26,267 bases of DNA from JBMOKU01 sp049324315 (GCA_049324315.1 JBMOKU010000001.1:1-26267), one strand, 5' to 3'; numbered from the stretch's first letter, positions 8,588-14,940 are shown. A program made the numbers and translations. Notes: a model not told the origin generated them from the letters alone.

Positions 8588-8604
8588 GCTATTAAAAAGG
8601 AGGA

Positions 8605-9381
8605 TTAATTTACTGGAAGATAGTCGCTGTATTGACTGTTAATAACGATATCTGCTTGGGCCAGTTGGCCCTTTATGTATCCATTAAAGCGGTAATTGCC
8701 GATTTCTTTTTTCAATCGTTGTAGGGTTAAATTATATTTTATCTTGTCATATAGATAAGCTTGATATGCATCTTCCGTTTCAAGCTTAAGAAGTTCTTTT
8801 TCTTTTTTTTCTAGGTATTCATAATAATAGCGATAGAAAATATTTGAATCCTGCTTTGTGAAGATATCTTCAAGATAAGCTTGATATGCTTCCGTGACTT
8901 CATTTTCAGTGGGCTCTAAAGATCGGCTTTCTGCCTCTTGGAAAACCAACTGCCTTATGAGCAATTGTTCCACTGCATGATATACACTTTGCTGGTCGAT
9001 CAGCTTAGCATATTGATCAATTTCTTTTAGTATTAAATCCTTAATGGCCTGTTCGCTTTCATAAACCTGCAGATCAAGAATGATGGTTTTTGCCTGTTCG
9101 ATTTCTCCGGCTTGCAAGGATTCGATGATTTCATCCATAACATCTGTTCGAAGATGGAGCAGCTCTAGCTTTGGGTAAATATTGTTTCTGAATCGGTTGT
9201 ATTCGAACAAGGCCCGTTCCAGCTGGCACTGGGCAAGCATATCTTCCAGGTCATCCATGGTGATGACACGGTTATTGATCATAGCTATTTCATGGGACTG
9301 AAGGGGCTTTGACTGAATGCAGCCCGGGATAAAAATCGATATGAATATCAATATCATTGAGAAAAGAACATATTTTTTCAT
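8605..9381 (-). CDS. SurA-like lipoprotein (chaperone N-terminal type, no PPIase domain)
   Basis: The 258-residue protein opens with a lipoprotein signal peptide: MKKY, a hydrophobic stretch, then the lipobox IPGC. It would be anchored to the outer face of the membrane. The mature part is mainly charged helix. INNRVITMDDLEDML near its start and the pattern QLLIRQLVFQEAESRSLEPTENEVTEAY resemble the helical N-terminal domain of SurA/PrsA-type foldases. No parvulin PPIase domain follows, so it may bind protein without isomerase activity. ATG 9381 is chosen because AGGAGCG precedes it on the minus strand and the signal peptide starts there. It is monocistronic. Family assignment is moderate. Confidence 0.65.
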   Translation of the reverse strand: MKKYVLFSMILIFISIFIPGCIQSKPLQSHEIAMINNRVITMDDLEDMLAQCQLERALFEYNRFRNNIYPKLELLHLRTDVMDEIIESLQAGEIEQAKTIILDLQVYESEQAIKDLILKEIDQYAKLIDQQSVYHAVEQLLIRQLVFQEAESRSLEPTENEVTEAYQAYLEDIFTKQDSNIFYRYYYEYLEKKEKELLKLETEDAYQAYLYDKIKYNLTLQRLKKEIGNYRFNGYIKGQLAQADIVINSQYSDYLPVN

Positions 9382-9532
9382 ATGGTTCGCTCCTATAAAA
9401 ATCGTTTCTATAATATAGACGAACAAGATTCAAAAAAGTTTCAATAATTTTCCAAAAAAATAAATTTTACGATATATTTTTATTCCCTGTTATCGAATGG
9501 ATAAAACATCGTATATTCATAAATACCAAATC

Positions 9533-9565
9533 AAAAAGAGTCCTATAAATAATACGGACTCTTTT
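9533..9565 (-). terminator. Terminator of the small minus-strand gene
   Basis: AAAAAGAGTCC and GGACTCTTTT form a strong stem between the two minus-strand genes. It has the T run in the minus direction, so the 65-aa gene upstream is transcribed separately from the lipoprotein gene. Confidence 0.75.
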
Positions 9566-9572
9566 CTGATTT

Positions 9573-9603
9573 GGGGACAATTATATATCAAATGAAAGGG
9601 GAC
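9573..9603. repeat. Direct GGGGAC pair
   Basis: GGGGAC occurs at 9573-9578 and 9598-9603, separated by an AT-rich spacer. The hexamer also marks the MITE ends (294-525), the hairpin at 19418 and the pair near 26025-26054. It may be the footprint of a dispersed REP-like family. Confidence 0.35.
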
Positions 9604-9607
9604 GTGA

Positions 9608-9805
9608 TTAGTAAGACCGTGTACGAAGCATCTTCAATTCTTCAACAGACATATTATCCAATCTTTGAGCGATTTGCATAAATTCCTTTCTATCAATAAA
9701 ACCCTTTCCCACCAGAATCTCGATGATGGTGGCAATTGCCAAGGTATTTCTATAATCCACTTCCTTTAGATCTCCAATTTGTGCATATACATCAATATCA
9801 TGCAT
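9608..9805 (-). CDS. Small conserved-looking hypothetical protein (65 aa)
   Basis: I do not recognise the family. The 65-residue product is acidic and helical. It has no signal peptide or membrane segment, and reads like a short regulatory or adaptor domain (YRNTLAIATIIEILVGKGFI, then DRKEFMQIAQRLDNMSVEEL). ATG 9805 is preferred to an upstream in-frame ATG at 9835, because AAGGGGG stands eight bases before it. It has its own terminator at 9533-9565 and diverges from the gene at 9972. Codon use matches its neighbours, so it looks native. Confidence 0.6.
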   Translation of the reverse strand: MHDIDVYAQIGDLKEVDYRNTLAIATIIEILVGKGFIDRKEFMQIAQRLDNMSVEELKMLRTRSY

Positions 9806-9971
9806 ATTCCCTACCCCCTTAAATCGTTTTCTCATGTATCAGTATGCACAAAAATAGTTTTTTCTATTCATAAAAATTTTAAATAAGATGGTGGCGGTAA
9901 AACATATAATGAACGCCCATAAAATATAATGCATAGTATAGAATATAGGATTCGTATGTGGAGGAAAGACC

Positions 9972-10502
9972 ATGGACCATAATGTAGAGCTTACAACAGG
10001 GAGATATTTTTTAGAGCTGATGAAGCTTCTTTTTCAATCTTTTGTTGCTTATTACCTGAAGCGAGATGATTCTAAGCTGGAAAAGATTTATTATGATACC
10101 ATGGATATTCAGGAACAATATGTAGAGATCTATTATGATGATGAGGAAAAGGAAGAAAAGTTTAGAGAGCAAATTGAAGATCTGTTGGATTTGATTTCTC
10201 AAAAGGAAGCAAATGACATATTGCGTATGAAATACTCCAGGGAACGATATCGAGGATTAAAGCTTCGAGAAAATATCATTCATAATATGGTTGTGGAGTT
10301 GTGGTTGATTGACCAAAAACTCTGGCTGTATATATTGGAAGGTAATGGATTGCGAGAAAGTCTACAGTATTATGACCTTGATAATCCCTACTTATTTCGA
10401 ATCGATCAGGTTTATTATGGTCTGAAAAAGCATCGTACTCCGGGGCTATTGGTGCAGTTATTTGAAAGTGAAAAAAAGAAGAAAAGAGAGAATAAAAAAT
10501 AA
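9972..10502 (+). CDS. Hypothetical cytoplasmic protein (176 aa)
   Basis: I do not recognise this protein. It has 176 residues with a strongly helical, acidic centre (EIYYDDEEKEEKFREQIEDL) and a lysine-rich C-terminus (SEKKKKRENKK). There is no signal peptide, membrane span or cysteine motif. A good site (TGGAGGAAAG) precedes ATG 9972. It lies alone between the divergent 65-aa gene and the serS promoter, which begins only six bases after its stop. No terminator is obvious, so some read-through into the serS leader is possible. Confidence 0.7.
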   Translation: MDHNVELTTGRYFLELMKLLFQSFVAYYLKRDDSKLEKIYYDTMDIQEQYVEIYYDDEEKEEKFREQIEDLLDLISQKEANDILRMKYSRERYRGLKLRENIIHNMVVELWLIDQKLWLYILEGNGLRESLQYYDLDNPYLFRIDQVYYGLKKHRTPGLLVQLFESEKKKKRENKK

Positions 10503-10507
10503 GGATA

Positions 10508-10536
10508 TTGTCAAACTAAAGGTATTATGTTACAAT
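10508..10536 (+). promoter_or_regulatory. Promoter of serS
   Basis: TTGTCA (10508-10513), a 17-base spacer and TACAAT (10531-10536) form a near-consensus sigma-A promoter. It lies about ten bases before the T-box leader. Confidence 0.75.
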
Positions 10537-10542
10537 ATTTTC

Positions 10543-10803
10543 AACTTATAACAGGATAATAGAAAGACTGTGAAGGGAAGTAGTAAACCGTCAGGTTTCT
10601 TCAGAGAGTCGGTGGATGGTGTGAACCGATGGGACTTGCTTTTGAATCCGTCCCGGAGTCATGGGCTGAAATGAATCAGTAGGCCTAATCGGGTGCGACC
10701 GTTATATCGTAAAAAGAGGATTGGAATCTTCCAGTCAATCAGGGTGGCAACGCGGGAATATACCTCTCGTCCCTACATTCGTAGGGATGAGGGGTTTTTT
10801 ATT
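10543..10803 (+). ncRNA. Serine T-box leader of serS
   Basis: This is a tRNA-sensing leader that lets transcription continue when tRNA-Ser is uncharged. The T-box sequence AGGGTGGCAACGCGGG is at 10741-10756. Stem I has the AGAGAGTCGG element and GGTGTGAACCGATGGG. The specifier loop GAATCC-G places the serine codon TCC at 10647-10649. A terminator hairpin, CCTCTCGTCCCTAC / GTAGGGATGAGGGG with a T run, occupies 10763-10803 and competes with the antiterminator. The specifier agrees with the downstream gene. Confidence 0.95.
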
Positions 10804-10843
10804 TTTTAAATCAATGTGAACAAGATATAAAGGAGGGTTTATT

Positions 10844-12121
10844 ATGTTAGATATTCGAAGGATACGGACGAATTTCGATGAAGTGAAAGCTGCAGTGATG
10901 AAGCGTGGACAAGGAGATTATGACTTAGACAAGGTAGTTGTCTTAGATGAGAAAAGAAGAGTCCTGCTGCAGGAAGTAGAGCAGATGAAGAACAGACAAA
11001 ACACCGTTTCAAAGGAAGTACCCAAGTTGAAAAAAGAGGGTAAAGATGTTACTGAAGTATTAGAAGAAATGAAAGTCCTGTCAGAGAAAATCAAAGGACT
11101 AGATGAAGAAGTCAAAAACATCGATCAAGAGATGCGTCAAATGCTGCTGGGCATACCCAATGCACCCCATGAAAGTGTGCCAAAAGGTGAAACGGATGCA
11201 GATAATGTGGAAGTAAGAAAATGGGGAGATCCAAAGAATTTTGATTTTGAATTCAAGGCCCATTGGGATGTTGGAACGGATTTAGGTATCCTGGATTTTG
11301 AAACGGCAGGAAAAATTACAGGTGCAAGATTTACCGTATACAGAGGATTGGGGGCGAAGCTGGAAAGAGCCATCATCAACTTCATGCTGGACCTTCATAC
11401 CACAGAACATGGCTATGTGGAAATTCTACCGCCTTTTATGGTGAATAGGGACAGTATGACAGGTACAGGTCAGCTTCCTAAGTTTGAAGATGATATGTTC
11501 CATATTCCAAGCAAGGATTTTTTCCTTATACCAACAGCAGAAGTACCGGTGACCAACCTGTATATGAATGATATCTTAGATGGTGAGAAGCTGCCAATCT
11601 ATCATACCGCTTATACGCCTTGCTTTAGAAAAGAAGCAGGATCTGCAGGTAGAGATACCAGGGGCTTAATCCGTCAACATCAATTTAACAAAGTAGAGCT
11701 TGTGAAATTCACGAAACCGGAGGATTCTTATGCAGAGCTTGAGAGCCTGGTAGGCAATGCAGAGACCGTATTAAAACGACTGGGCCTGCCATACCGTGTG
11801 GTGAAGCTGTCAACAGGAGATTTGGGCTTCAGCTCAGCATGCACCTATGACCTTGAGGTTTGGATGCCAAGCTATGATAGATATTTGGAGATCTCTTCAG
11901 CAAGTAACTTTGAAGATTTCCAAGCTAGAAGAGCAAACATCCGATTTAGGCCGGAAGACAAAGGAAAGGTAGACTTCGTGCATACCCTAAATGCTTCAGG
12001 CTTAGCCGTAGGCAGAACCTTTGCTGCTATCTTGGAAAACTACCAACAAGCAGACGGCTCTGTAGTAATTCCGGAAGCATTAAGACCATATATGGGTGGT
12101 ATTGAGAAGATAACAAAATAA
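10844..12121 (+). CDS. serS: Seryl-tRNA synthetase
   Basis: SerS charges tRNA-Ser, and tRNA-Sec in organisms that use selenocysteine; that matters here because a selenoprotein gene lies 12 kb downstream. The 425-residue protein begins LDIRRIRTNFDEVKAAV and forms the two-helix coiled-coil arm that grips the long variable arm of tRNA (about residues 30-105). The class II core follows, with TGTGQLPKFEDDMFH, motif 2 FRKEAGSAGRDTRGLIRQHQ, EISSASNFEDFQARR, and motif 3 NASGLAVGRTFAAILENYQ. ATG 10844 has AAAGGAGGG in front. Expression is under the serine T-box. Confidence 0.98.
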   Translation: MLDIRRIRTNFDEVKAAVMKRGQGDYDLDKVVVLDEKRRVLLQEVEQMKNRQNTVSKEVPKLKKEGKDVTEVLEEMKVLSEKIKGLDEEVKNIDQEMRQMLLGIPNAPHESVPKGETDADNVEVRKWGDPKNFDFEFKAHWDVGTDLGILDFETAGKITGARFTVYRGLGAKLERAIINFMLDLHTTEHGYVEILPPFMVNRDSMTGTGQLPKFEDDMFHIPSKDFFLIPTAEVPVTNLYMNDILDGEKLPIYHTAYTPCFRKEAGSAGRDTRGLIRQHQFNKVELVKFTKPEDSYAELESLVGNAETVLKRLGLPYRVVKLSTGDLGFSSACTYDLEVWMPSYDRYLEISSASNFEDFQARRANIRFRPEDKGKVDFVHTLNASGLAVGRTFAAILENYQQADGSVVIPEALRPYMGGIEKITK

Positions 12122-12127
12122 ATATTC

Positions 12128-12167
12128 AAAAAAATATGTCCAAGAGTCATCTTGGGCATATTTTTTT
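12128..12167 (+). terminator. Terminator of serS
   Basis: AAAAATATGTCCAAG pairs with CTTGGGCATATTTTT (one G-T pair) and is flanked by A and T runs. Confidence 0.85.
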
Positions 12168-12285
12168 GTAATAAAATGCAAATATTTTGTAAGCCATCTG
12201 TAAACTTTTTACATAATTTTATATGATACGATATAAGCAGATGTTAAAAAATAAACAAAAAAATATTAAAAAAAATTCTTTTTAA

Positions 12286-12332
12286 GGGGTAATTTTTTAC
12301 AAATAAATCCATCTTATTTATTAGGTAAAAAA
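12286..12332 (+). promoter_or_regulatory. Candidate alternative-sigma promoter element upstream of the sigma operon
   Basis: GGGGTAATTTT (12286-12296) and AAATCCATCTT (12305-12315), then TAGGTAAAA (12322-12330), recur in the same order upstream of the 142-aa gene at 13486-13530. The 11-base core AAATCCATCTT is identical. Spacing differs by one base before the core and by two after it. Two promoters sharing such an element next to a split sigma factor suggest autoregulation by that sigma. This is inference from sequence comparison inside the window. Confidence 0.5.
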
Positions 12333-12369
12333 GCATGGGTACATATCACTAATATGTATTTTTTTACCT
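12323..12369 (+). other. Long AT-rich hairpin between the two candidate sigma-operon promoters
   Basis: AGGTAAAAAA (12323-12332) pairs with TTTTTTACCT (12360-12369), and an inner stem ACATAT / ATATGT (12341-12346, 12352-12357) sits inside. The inner stem followed by the T run could act as a weak terminator for transcripts from the upstream element. The outer pairing would compete with it. Confidence 0.4.
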
Positions 12370-12376
12370 AAAAACC

Positions 12377-12405
12377 AGAACATATGTTCGAATATGTGGT
12401 ATAAT
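12377..12405 (+). promoter_or_regulatory. LexA/DinR-type SOS box overlapping the sigma-operon promoter
   Basis: GAACATATGTTC (12378-12389) is a perfect palindrome. With its flanks, AGAACATATGTTCG fits the Bacillus-type SOS consensus CGAAC-N4-GTTCG except at the first base. Eleven bases after the palindrome is TATAAT (12400-12405) with an extended TGG; the position of a -35 (12377-12382) lies inside the box. LexA binding would therefore block this promoter until DNA damage. No binding data are available. Confidence 0.6.
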
Positions 12406-12484
12406 TATATTACTGAAAATCACTTTAACGCCAGCAGAATAAATGCTTTCGCCACATTTTAGAAAGCGAAGGAGGTATTTGAAA

Positions 12485-13036
12485 ATGAAAAAGTTATTAG
12501 ATAAGTTTCTTCAAGATCCGGAAATGAAAAAACTATATCATGAAGCAAAAAACAACAAAAACGAAGATGCTCGCCAGCTATTGAACGAGAAATTCAATGA
12601 TTTTCTGTTTGAAATTAGATTTCTAAGCTACATAGATAAAACCTTATCTTTTTCATTTAAAGAGTTCTATAGGAAAGATAAAACGCTGAAAGATAGAGAG
12701 ATGTGTGTACTCAATCAAGTAGATACAAATACCGAAACGGAATTCATTTATAGTATCCCAGACGAAACCGTTGATTTTGATAAAGAAATCATTTGCTTAA
12801 AAGAGTCACCGACGCTAAGTGATTACTTTATTGACCTGAAAGTGATTAAAGCCGTTAATAAGCTAACGGATAGACAGAAGCTGATTATTTATAAACTATT
12901 CGTTGAAGAAAAAACAGTTTCACAGATTGCTAAAGAACTAGGAATTCAACAAAAGGCCGTATATAAACTGAAATACAAGGCATTTGAAAATCTAAAGAAA
13001 TGGTTGGGAGGGGAAGAAAATGGAAGAGTTAGCTAA
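12485..13036 (+). CDS. SigO-like sigma factor subunit (region 4 type)
   Basis: The 183-residue protein ends with a clear sigma region 4: LTDRQKLIIYKLFVEEKTVS followed by the HTH QIAKELGIQQKAVYKLKYKA (about residues 125-170). The N-terminal half does not show an obvious region 2. In Bacillus subtilis, SigO (YvrI) similarly supplies promoter recognition while its partner RsoA supplies the region-2 core-binding part. An RsoA-like gene and a YvrJ gene follow here, which strongly favours that system. UviA/BotR-type sigma factors are the main alternative. ATG 12485 has GGAGG in front. The end overlaps yvrJ by 17 bases. A LexA-type box lies upstream. Confidence 0.72.
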   Translation: MKKLLDKFLQDPEMKKLYHEAKNNKNEDARQLLNEKFNDFLFEIRFLSYIDKTLSFSFKEFYRKDKTLKDREMCVLNQVDTNTETEFIYSIPDETVDFDKEIICLKESPTLSDYFIDLKVIKAVNKLTDRQKLIIYKLFVEEKTVSQIAKELGIQQKAVYKLKYKAFENLKKWLGGEENGRVS

Positions 13037-13163
13037 AATGATCGGCAACCTTGGTTTTCCCATTGCTGTAGCGTCTTTCCTATTGATTCGAATAGAAAAG
13101 CAGCTTAATCAACTTAACCAAACCATGCTGAAGATCATTGAACTACTGCCCAAACAAAATTAA
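13020..13163 (+). CDS. yvrJ: YvrJ family small membrane protein
   Basis: The 47-residue product begins MEELAKMIGNLGFPIAVASF and continues LLIRIEKQLNQLNQTMLKII. This matches the YvrJ family: one short membrane helix with the GFPIAV motif, then a charged amphipathic helix. Its function is unknown. In Bacillus subtilis, yvrJ belongs to the SigO-RsoA regulon, so its position between the two sigma subunit genes is meaningful. The holin-like UviB/BhlA proteins have a similar layout and are an alternative. The ribosome site GGGAGGGG lies inside the end of the sigma gene, and the 17-base overlap implies translational coupling. Confidence 0.8.
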   Translation: MEELAKMIGNLGFPIAVASFLLIRIEKQLNQLNQTMLKIIELLPKQN

Positions 13164-13185
13164 TAAAACGGGGGGATGAGATTAT

Positions 13186-13419
13186 ATGAAAAATAAAGTT
13201 TCTTTTAAAGTATTATATAACAAGGTTCTACAGGGGGATCACGAAGCTGCTTTGGAAATGATACAAATATTTAAAAGAAAGCTATACAAAACCAGCTATG
13301 TGAACGGGCAATTTAACGAAGATTACTTCCAGGAACTGAATATAAAGCTGCTTCAATCTATTAAAAAGTTTAAAATTGATACAACTTATGATGTGTTTGA
13401 ATTAGAAGAAACCGCTTAA
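13186..13419 (+). CDS. RsoA-like co-sigma subunit (region 2 / HTH_16 type)
   Basis: The 77-residue protein has the compact helical pattern LYNKVLQGDHEAALEMIQIF followed by DYFQELNIKLLQSIKKF. This is shared by HTH_16-type domains and the region-2-like RsoA of Bacillus subtilis (79 residues). RsoA binds core RNA polymerase and works only with SigO; the same division of labour is likely here, since the region-4 subunit is encoded two genes upstream. A GGGGGGATGAG site precedes ATG 13186. The operon ends at the terminator just after this gene. Identification rests on size, pattern and neighbourhood rather than a long alignment. Confidence 0.65.
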   Translation: MKNKVSFKVLYNKVLQGDHEAALEMIQIFKRKLYKTSYVNGQFNEDYFQELNIKLLQSIKKFKIDTTYDVFELEETA

Positions 13420-13425
13420 TAGCAA

Positions 13426-13452
13426 GGTGCCTAGCTTATAGGCATCTTTTTT
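13426..13452 (+). terminator. Terminator of the sigma-yvrJ-rsoA operon
   Basis: GGTGCCTA / TAGGCATC with a five-base loop is followed by six Ts. It separates the sigma operon from the 142-aa gene, which must have its own promoter. Confidence 0.8.
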
Positions 13453-13485
13453 ATTGTAAAAGCCAGAAAAAATTTTTTAGGAAGA

Positions 13486-13530
13486 GGGGCAATTTTATGT
13501 TTCAAATCCATCTTTATAAGTGTAGGGCGA
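13486..13530 (+). promoter_or_regulatory. Candidate alternative-sigma promoter of the 142-aa gene
   Basis: GGGGCAATTTT (13486-13496), AAATCCATCTT (13504-13514) and TAGGGCGAAA (13523-13532) repeat the arrangement found upstream of the sigma operon. No convincing sigma-A -35/-10 pair is seen in this gap. The gene is therefore the best candidate target of the split sigma factor. Transcription would start near 13535, leaving a leader of about 60 bases. Confidence 0.5.
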
Positions 13531-13597
13531 AACGAACTGGCCAGAGAGTGAAAGTCTTACCAAAATTAAAAATAAAAATGAAAAGGAGAGATTTATT

Positions 13598-14026
13598 ATG
13601 GCTTACAGTGGTTGGCAAAAAACTAGAGATGGAGATTATTACAATTTTTCAGGATATTCTATTGTTGACGACGTAGTAGAGCACTTTAATACGGTTTCGT
13701 TTTCTGAAGCTTTAGCAGCTTATGGTGTTACTACGGTTGGATCGTTCGTTGTTGGTTTACTTGAAAGCGGCAGTTGGGCAATTGCAGCGGGAGCTCTTAG
13801 CGGAATGGGTATCTTAATTGGCGCAGAGCAGCTTATGGAAGCTTCGTATATTGATATGTTAAAAGCTGATACCCGTGAGGCTATTCGCGGCTTGGAAGAT
13901 AACGGCGGTGCGGGTTATATTGTTGTCGAAGCAGATTTCTTTAGATTTGTTGGCGGTAGTGGAAATAACTGGAGTGGAGAAAGAGAACTGCCTGTTCGAG
14001 TTTTTTATTCACGATACAGAAAATAA
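13598..14026 (+). CDS. Unknown Gly/Ala-rich 142-aa protein, probable target of the split sigma factor
   Basis: I do not recognise this protein. Residues 1-35 are polar and aromatic (GWQKTRDGDYYNFSGYSIVD). About 36-80 are hydrophobic and rich in Gly, Ala and Val (VTTVGSFVVGLLESGSWAIA, then GALSGMGILIGAEQ). The C-terminal 60 are mixed and basic, with GGSGNNWSG and RVFYSRYRK. There is no classical signal peptide and no cysteine. The central hydrophobic block could insert into membranes, as in bacteriocins or holin-like toxins, but that is a guess. AAAAGGAGAG precedes ATG 13598. It is monocistronic, with a terminator on each side and a promoter element shared with the sigma operon. Confidence 0.6.
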   Translation: MAYSGWQKTRDGDYYNFSGYSIVDDVVEHFNTVSFSEALAAYGVTTVGSFVVGLLESGSWAIAAGALSGMGILIGAEQLMEASYIDMLKADTREAIRGLEDNGGAGYIVVEADFFRFVGGSGNNWSGERELPVRVFYSRYRK

Positions 14027-14055
14027 ATAAAAGCGCTTAAGCGCTTTTATTTATT
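14025..14055. terminator. Bidirectional terminator between the 142-aa gene and the minus-strand operon
   Basis: AAATAAAAGCGCTT followed directly by AAGCGCTTTTATTT is a perfect 28-base palindrome with A/T tails on both sides. It overlaps the 3' ends of the convergent genes. Confidence 0.85.
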
Positions 14056-14406
14056 TTTTGTTGAAGCCTGTTCTTCTGTATTGAGTTTGTTAAGGATGAT
14101 TATAAACATATATGCATTTACAAGAAAAGCTAATAGTATTGAAGGATAGATCATTGTTCCAAGACGCTTTGTTCTAATGATATTATCGTTTTGGCCTTTT
14201 AGAGTCACGGTAGAACCAACAAAACTAGATGCTGTGTCAAAATTGTCAGCCTTAGGCTCCTCGTCTACTGACAATGTATAACTAGACAACTCTAATTCAA
14301 ACAATAAGTTGTCTATAGTTGCTCTGGTTTGAAAATAGGCTATGCCAATAGTGAAAAGAGAAATTAATAAACACACAGTTAGTATTTTGCTATTATATTT
14401 AAACAT
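14047..14406 (-). CDS. Two-span membrane protein with an external loop (119 aa)
   Basis: No family is recognised. TM1 is at about residues 8-25 (ILTVCLLISLFTIGIAYF) and TM2 at about 86-105 (YPSILLAFLVNAYMFIIILN). About 60 residues lie between them, and the tail is short and charged. The likely topology has both ends inside and the loop outside. It is transcribed toward the 142-aa gene and shares its terminator region. It could be an immunity protein for that gene or a membrane anti-sigma partner, as YvrL is in Bacillus; neither is shown by sequence. ATG 14406 is preferred over TTG 14412 because GGAG is nine bases before it. It follows the 50-aa gene by 19 bases. Confidence 0.65.
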   Translation of the reverse strand: MFKYNSKILTVCLLISLFTIGIAYFQTRATIDNLLFELELSSYTLSVDEEPKADNFDTASSFVGSTVTLKGQNDNIIRTKRLGTMIYPSILLAFLVNAYMFIIILNKLNTEEQASTKNK

Positions 14407-14425
14407 TATCAACGACTCCTTTATT

Positions 14426-14578
14426 TTAGTAGAATTTTATGTCTTTTATATCACGAAGAATTTGCACTCTATCAGTAAAACGAAACTGCGTCCTAATTGA
14501 AATTATGGCTAATATTAATAACAGAATAAACAGCATTATTTGTATTAATTTGTATACCGATCTATTGTTTTCTTTCAT
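14426..14578 (-). CDS. Small single-span membrane protein (50 aa)
   Basis: A 51-codon frame starts at ATG 14578 with AAGAGGT in front on the minus strand. It reads MKENNRSVYKLI, then a membrane helix (QIMLFILLLILAIISI), then a basic tail (RTQFRFTDRVQILRDIKD). It lies 19 bases upstream of the 119-aa gene, so the two form an operon. Like its neighbour, it has a single helix followed by an arginine- and threonine-containing segment outside or inside the membrane. It is too short for most gene finders. The ribosome site, the start, the membrane helix and its position in the operon support it. Confidence 0.6.
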   Translation of the reverse strand: MKENNRSVYKLIQIMLFILLLILAIISIRTQFRFTDRVQILRDIKDIKFY

Positions 14579-14594
14579 TTTTGTTACCTCTTTT

Positions 14595-14626
14595 AGATAT
14601 TTTATCTTATTTGCTATAAAATATCT
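14595..14626 (-). promoter_or_regulatory. Perfect 11-bp inverted repeat just upstream of the small membrane gene
   Basis: AGATATTTTAT (14595-14605) and ATAAAATATCT (14616-14626) are exact inverted copies with a ten-base loop. They end immediately before the ribosome site of the 50-aa gene. It may be an operator or an mRNA hairpin that shields translation. Confidence 0.45.
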
Positions 14627-14721
14627 TTCTATGTATACTTTTTATCCCAAAGAAAAGACTATCTCATCCAAATAAATAATCTTTCGTTCGATACGATTGT
14701 TTATTAATCCGAGGTTTTTAT

Positions 14722-14737
14722 ATTATACCACATATTC
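14722..14737 (-). promoter_or_regulatory. Promoter of the minus-strand membrane operon
   Basis: Read on the minus strand, GAATATGTGGTATAAT holds a TATAAT with extended TGG. The same 16 bases occur at the sigma-operon promoter (12390-12405). TGG-TAnAAT alone is common in this genome, so only the extra GAATATG part is notable. The leader to ATG 14578 is about 135 bases. Confidence 0.5.
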
Positions 14738-14911
14738 CCAATAAAAAGATTACAAGTGGATTACATTTCCTAATACGACACAAAGTAAATATATTGTATT
14801 TGATAAAAACTATATAAGCCTTCATATTACTTGCCTTTCGATGATTTTTTAATATTCTATTTCCTAATCTTATCATAAAGTAAATTCATTACTTTTAAAG
14901 TAAAAATTAAA

Positions 14912-14940
14912 TTGACAGAAAATTAATCAAGTGATATAAT
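14912..14940 (+). promoter_or_regulatory. Consensus sigma-A promoter of the fru operon
   Basis: TTGACA (14912-14917), a 17-base spacer and TATAAT (14935-14940) are a perfect consensus promoter. Such strength implies tight repression when fructose is absent. Confidence 0.85.

Noticed and set aside
12443..12484. Longer start of the sigma gene at 12443
   Set aside because: It would read through the ribosome site GGAGG; ATG 12485 is correctly placed after it.
13020..13163. UviB/BhlA holin identity for the 47-aa protein
   Set aside because: The GFPIAV motif and the position between SigO-like and RsoA-like genes fit YvrJ better; holin remains a weaker option.
14439..14675. Plus-strand frame of 78 codons
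   Set aside because: It has no ribosome site and lies opposite the 50-aa membrane gene on the minus strand, which has a proper site, membrane helix and operon partner.
14722..14737. The 16-base match with the sigma-operon promoter as a specific regulatory motif
   Set aside because: Most of it is an extended -10 (TGG-TATAAT) that also appears, with variations, before niaR and tRNA-Arg; only the GAATATG part is unusual, so it is kept as supporting evidence only.
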